A stretch of DNA of 46,828 nucleotides, from contig NZ_JALXVH010000020.1 in NCBI RefSeq assembly GCF_025149945.1, forward strand, positions 1 to 46,828, written 5' to 3'. The notes under the pieces are model-generated. The model made no database searches and was not told the DNA's origin. It saw nothing but the letters and a program-made list of their open reading frames with translations. The position numbers and the translations under genes were made by a program. Within the stretch, counting starts at the first letter, position 1. Each line of letters starts with the position of its first letter. The DNA is from Kocuria sp. p3-SID1428. GTDB taxonomy: Bacteria; Actinomycetota; Actinomycetes; Actinomycetales; Micrococcaceae. Of this stretch, positions 46,005 through 46,828 are shown one piece after another.

Positions 46005-46828
46005 ATGGCTCTGAATCCCACCACCACCCGCGACGCCGCCAAGGCGTTCGCCCCCGACCTGGTCGCCTTCACCCCCCAGGAGGCCGTCCCCGAGGCCCTG
46101 ATCCTCAAGGCATCCACCGTCGTCTCGCAGTCCGGCATCGGAGACGCCCCCTCCGTCCTGGTCCCCTGGGTCCGAGAAGAGTCCGCCACCTGGGCAGCCG
46201 AGGGCGCCGAGCTCGACCTCACACCCCCCGGCCTCTCCCAGGTGCAGATCAACGTCCGCAAGGTCACTCAGTTCTTCACCGTCTCCAACGAGCTGTGGAA
46301 CGCCGAGGCAGCCAACAACCCCGAGGTGCTGTCCACCTCCTCGATGCGCGCCGTGACCAAGGCCGCGAACACCGCGTTCGTGCAGGGCGTCGCCACCGCA
46401 GCCAACCCGCTCGTCGGCATCGCCAACACCGAGGGCATCATCGAGGGCGGGAACATCACCACCAGCCTCGATCCGCTCGCTGACTCCATCGCGCAGATCG
46501 AAGCCAACGGCGGCGCCCCGAGCGTGATCCTCGCCAATCCGATCGCGTGGGGACGACTGCGCAACCTCAAGACCGCGACCAACGCGAACACCTCGCTGCT
46601 GGGAGCAGGCACCGAGGACCAGGGCAAGCGCCTGTTCGGCATCGAGGTCATCACCAGCGCCGCAGTGCCCGAAGACCAGATGGTCATCATCGACAAGAAC
46701 TCCATCGCGTCCGTGGTCTCGCAGGTCGATGTCGCCGTCAGCGAGCACGCGGCCTTCCGCAACGACTCGACCGCGCTGCGCACCACCTGGCGACTCGGCT
46801 GGGCAGTCCAGCACCCCGACCGCCTCGC
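46005..46828 (+). CDS. Major capsid protein, HK97 family (3' end outside window)
   Basis: The frame from ATG 46005 is open to the last base (274 codons and 2 bases), so the gene is cut by the edge. It begins MALNPTTTRDAAKAFAPDLV and carries the HK97 gp5-like pattern: VPWVREESATWAAEGAELD, KVTQFFTVSNELW (the strand leading to the spine helix), and a C-terminal IEVITSAAVPEDQMVIIDK segment with ALRTTWRLGWAVQHP near the end. No upstream delta domain or protease is seen; the separate scaffold gene fits that. GAAGGAG lies 8 bases before the start. Confidence 0.88.
   Translation, partial: MALNPTTTRDAAKAFAPDLVAFTPQEAVPEALILKASTVVSQSGIGDAPSVLVPWVREESATWAAEGAELDLTPPGLSQVQINVRKVTQFFTVSNELWNAEAANNPEVLSTSSMRAVTKAANTAFVQGVATAANPLVGIANTEGIIEGGNITTSLDPLADSIAQIEANGGAPSVILANPIAWGRLRNLKTATNANTSLLGAGTEDQGKRLFGIEVITSAAVPEDQMVIIDKNSIASVVSQVDVAVSEHAAFRNDSTALRTTWRLGWAVQHPDRL

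Noticed and set aside
45963..46814. Long minus-strand open frame opposite the capsid gene
   Set aside because: Shadow of the HK97 capsid frame, which is open on the plus strand to the window edge and has a strong ribosome binding site.

Overview
The window is high-GC DNA (roughly 68-70% by eye) from an actinobacterium. Short intergenic gaps, many GTG starts, WhiA, OpcA, PdtaR, a DUF3516 helicase and the chromosomal order polA-rpsA-coaE-uvrB-uvrA-uvrC-rapZ-yvcK-whiA-gap-pgk-tpiA-secG / pgl-opcA-zwf-pgi all point to Micrococcales, most likely Micrococcaceae (Kocuria/Nesterenkonia/Micrococcus-like). The species cannot be fixed from sequence alone.

Positions 1-39200 are core chromosome. A plus-strand pentose-phosphate operon (pgi, zwf, opcA, pgl) converges at a strong bidirectional terminator (about 5303-5341) on a long minus-strand block: glycolysis and secretion genes (secG, tpiA, pgk, gap), the regulators whiA, yvcK and rapZ, then nucleotide-excision repair (uvrC, an acyltransferase, uvrA). 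A plus-strand segment (18886-24197) holds a metallo-hydrolase, a flavin reductase-like protein, a DUF3516 helicase and a two-gene SatD-like/membrane-protein operon with a palindromic operator. The minus strand resumes with terC behind a manganese-riboswitch-like leader, uvrB, a BCCT transporter, coaE, (plus-strand) yigZ, a second BCCT transporter, rpsA, polA and pdtaR. Several genes start 6-8 bases after a TANNNT -10 box and are probably read from leaderless mRNAs. One core gene is abnormal: pgk loses its conserved C-terminus and runs on into tpiA in another frame.

From the tRNA-Leu(CAA) gene at 39117-39196 to the right edge lies an integrated phage-like element. Layout: integrase and XRE repressor on the minus strand; a divergent control region with two 23-bp operators and a consensus-like rightward promoter; an excisionase; small genes and a terminator; then a tightly overlapping operon with a RecA-like/RepA-like ATPase, several small proteins and a phage WhiB-like protein; a scaffold-like protein; two strong hairpins; and an HK97-fold major capsid protein cut by the window edge. 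No terminase, portal or protease lies between replication and capsid genes. That order, and a 158-bp array of 9-bp repeats in both orientations inside the ATPase gene (iteron-like, a candidate replication origin), are the most unusual features. The element may be a capsid-encoding satellite or a non-canonical prophage; the sequence to the right of the window would decide.
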